Positions 62,463 to 64,000 of a stretch of 64,000 bases of DNA are shown piece after piece. Origin of the DNA: Streptomyces sp. NBC_00190 (lineage in GTDB: Bacteria > Actinomycetota > Actinomycetes > Streptomycetales > Streptomycetaceae). The translations under genes were made by a program, and so were the position numbers. The stretch is taken from assembly GCF_036203305.1 (NCBI RefSeq), contig NZ_CP108131.1, forward strand, positions 8,556,001-8,620,000. Direction: 5' to 3'. The notes under the pieces were generated by a model that saw only the letters and a list, made by a program, of their open reading frames with translations, was not told where the DNA came from and did not search any database. Positions within the stretch are counted from its first letter, which is position 1; the number at the start of each line of letters is the position of its first letter.

Positions 62463-63146
62463 TCAGGGGTTTGGGTGCGAGTCCTGGGTGGTGGTGTTGG
62501 TTGTTCCCTGGCTGTGGAAGGTGTTGTTCGTGGTGCTGTTGTATGTCGGCAGGGTGCCGCTGAGGTTGAGGTTGGTGGGCAGGAACGAACCGTTCCCAGT
62601 GCCGCCGTTCCCGTTGCCACCGTTCCCGTTCCCGGTGCCGCCGTTCCCATTGCAGGTTCCGCCGGTGATGGAGGCCTGGTCACTGGATCTGGCGCTGAGG
62701 CCGCCTCCGGCCTGCTCGACGATGGTGGCGGTGTTGGTGACGGTGCAGGGAGCGTCGTCAGCCACGTTGACGATGATCGCGACAATGAAGTCGGCGTCGG
62801 GAGGCAGGGAATCGATGTTACAGGTGAGCACGGTGTCCGTGGCGTGCACGCCACAGGAGCCAAAGGGCCCGCGGGTGTAGAAATCCTCGATTGTGAGGCC
62901 TTGGGGGAGGACGTCGGTCATCACCGTTGCGCCGATGGCCGCGGCCTGATCGTTATTGCTGATCACGATCCGGTAGAAGCCTTGCCCGCCTCGGGGGAAG
63001 TCCCCCGCGTGGGTTTTCGTAATGCCCAGGTTGCCCTGGGCGTATGCGGGTGTGGCCCCGATGGCGAGGGGCAGGGCGGCGCCCAGGGCCAGAACGGTGG
63101 CAGCGGCAGAGGCACGCCGCCTCAAAGTGTGGGTAAGCAAGGCCAT
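62463..63146 (-). CDS. Secreted DUF11-type protein with a Gly/Asn-rich tail
   Basis: 227 residues with a clear signal peptide (MALLTHTLRRRASAAATVLA, then ATPAYAQG). One DUF11 (conserved repeat) immunoglobulin-like domain follows: THAGDFPRGGQGFYRIVISN, GATVMTDVLPQGLTIEDF and VTNTATIVEQAGGG, with two internal Cys. The C-terminal quarter is low-complexity GNGG/GTGNG repeats, then an Asn/Thr-rich end. No sortase motif or membrane anchor was seen, so it is probably released or loosely wall-associated. Function unknown. Confidence 0.8.
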   Translation of the reverse strand: MALLTHTLRRRASAAATVLALGAALPLAIGATPAYAQGNLGITKTHAGDFPRGGQGFYRIVISNNDQAAAIGATVMTDVLPQGLTIEDFYTRGPFGSCGVHATDTVLTCNIDSLPPDADFIVAIIVNVADDAPCTVTNTATIVEQAGGGLSARSSDQASITGGTCNGNGGTGNGNGGNGNGGTGNGSFLPTNLNLSGTLPTYNSTTNNTFHSQGTTNTTTQDSHPNP

Positions 63147-63407
63147 GGTGGGTCACTCCTGCTCGTGCGATGGTCTTCCGTGGCGGGCGCCGATGACGCG
63201 AACGCGACATCGGACCCTTGCACTGACAACAACGGACGTTCAGGGGACCTGATCAAGGGGGTGAGCGGAGATTTCCCCCGATTGCAGGAGGCGGCCGGCG
63301 CGAAGGGAGGCGGCCTTGAGAAGGAGCTGAAGTGACGAGCTGGCAGGACCGCAAGCCGGTCGGAGACGCCCACGAGTGAGGTTCCCCCGCAGTGCGGGAG
63401 TGGCTGA

Positions 63408-64000
63408 CTAGCTGGTCAGGGCGGGTTGACGTGGTTTCAGGTTCACTTGTTCGGTCGTTGCCTGGTTGGCGTAGTGCTTTTCCTCGTACTCGATGGGGCT
63501 GAGATAGCCGAGCTGTTTCTGGATGCGGCGGGGGTTGTAGAAGCCGTCGATGTACTCAAAGAGCGCGAGGTTCGCTTCGGCTCTGGTGGCGAAGGCCCGT
63601 CCGCGGATGCACTCGGTCTTGATCACCATCCACAGGTTCTCGGCGAGGGCGTTGTCGTACGAGTCGCCGACCGAGCCCATGGACGCCTGGATCCCGGCCC
63701 TGACCAGGCGTGTTGTGAGCTTCACGGACGTGTATTGACAGCCGTGATCGGCGTGGTGAATGAGCTGGCTGGGGGTGACTTCGCGGCTGGCCAGGGCGTA
63801 TTCCAGCGAGGTGAGGACCAGGTCGGCGTCGGCGCGGGCGGAGGCTTCCCAGGCCACTACGCGGCGGGAGAACGCGTCGCGGATCGCGGAGAGCCACAGT
63901 GGGCCCTCCCCGGTGGGGATCATGGTCAGGTCGGTGACCCACAGCCGGTTCGGCCGGTTCGCGGTGAAGTCGCGTTGCACCAGGTCAGGGGCCGGATCCG
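63408..64000 (-). mobile_element. IS3-family transposase OrfB, running off the window
   Basis: The minus-strand frame covers most of the DDE domain: NRLWVTDLTMIPTGEGPLWL (first Asp), LIHHADHGCQYTSVKLTTRL (second Asp) and GDSYDNALAENLWMVIKTEC (Glu). It ends EYIDGFYNPRRIQKQLGYLS, PIEYEEKHYANQATTEQVNL and a stop at 63408. The 5' part lies beyond position 64000. It is a third IS3 subgroup in this window, distinct from those at 8304 and 16024. Confidence 0.92.

Noticed and set aside
1..64000. CRISPR arrays, tRNA or rRNA genes
   Set aside because: No regularly spaced repeats, cloverleaf-like segments or rRNA-like stretches were recognised by eye on either strand.

Overview
The window is high-GC actinobacterial DNA and is almost certainly Streptomyces. 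The evidence is G/C-biased third codon positions, frequent GTG/TTG starts, translationally coupled operons, a Streptomyces-type secreted transglutaminase very close to the S. mobaraensis enzyme, an actinobacterial LAL regulator and an Rhs toxin. The density of insertion sequences and broken genes looks like an accessory region, perhaps a chromosome arm. No rRNA, tRNA or CRISPR array was seen.

Layout. 1-5.6 kb: transglutaminase zymogen, then a scar zone of gene fragments (LuxR-type response regulator, IS256, narG, AraC), then a secreted ricin-type lectin. 5.6-10.5 kb: a LAL regulator with two frameshifts, then IS3 and IS5 pieces. 10.5-16 kb: a divergent TetR/cupin pair, an HNH-like protein, a lamin-tail fragment, a TPR protein and small hypotheticals. 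16.0-22.0 kb: a 'Russian doll' of elements: an IS3 interrupted by an IS30 and by an ISAzo13, the latter itself interrupted by an IS4. Target duplications can be read for the three inner insertions. 22.3-23.7 kb: an IS5 carrying a passenger gene. 24-35.5 kb: a divergent pair, an FG-GAP surface protein and a 2505-residue Rhs toxin with HINT domain, variable tip and overlapping immunity gene. 35.5-37.3 kb: IS630 and a dead methyltransferase.

37.4-43.1 kb holds a seven-gene minus-strand operon: radical SAM, Asp/Glu racemase-type, HhH-GPD glycosylase-like, PfkB kinase, nucleoside 2-deoxyribosyltransferase, thymidylate-kinase-like and MazG-like proteins. It is flanked by a regulatory block (43.4-47.1 kb) with an XRE/TPR regulator and an HATPase anti-sigma-type protein. 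I read the operon as an undescribed nucleoside/deoxynucleotide-processing cassette.

49.3-60.05 kb is a ten-gene plus-strand operon that looks like an uncharacterised natural-product cluster: stand-alone AspRS-like synthetase, AMP-forming ligase, HAD, FAD oxidoreductase, pentapeptide-repeat protein, PIG-L deacetylase, nucleotide-sugar dehydrogenase, hexapeptide acyltransferase, a truncated PLP aminotransferase and a TIM-barrel isomerase. A second IS5 with a homologous passenger gene closes it. IS5 remnants, a DUF11 secreted protein and an IS3 transposase running off the window follow.

Caution: single-base frame breaks recur in otherwise well-conserved genes (LAL, IS4, IS5, small regulatory genes). 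Some may be sequencing indels in GC-rich runs rather than real mutations. Product names are inferred from motifs recognised by eye; no database search was run.
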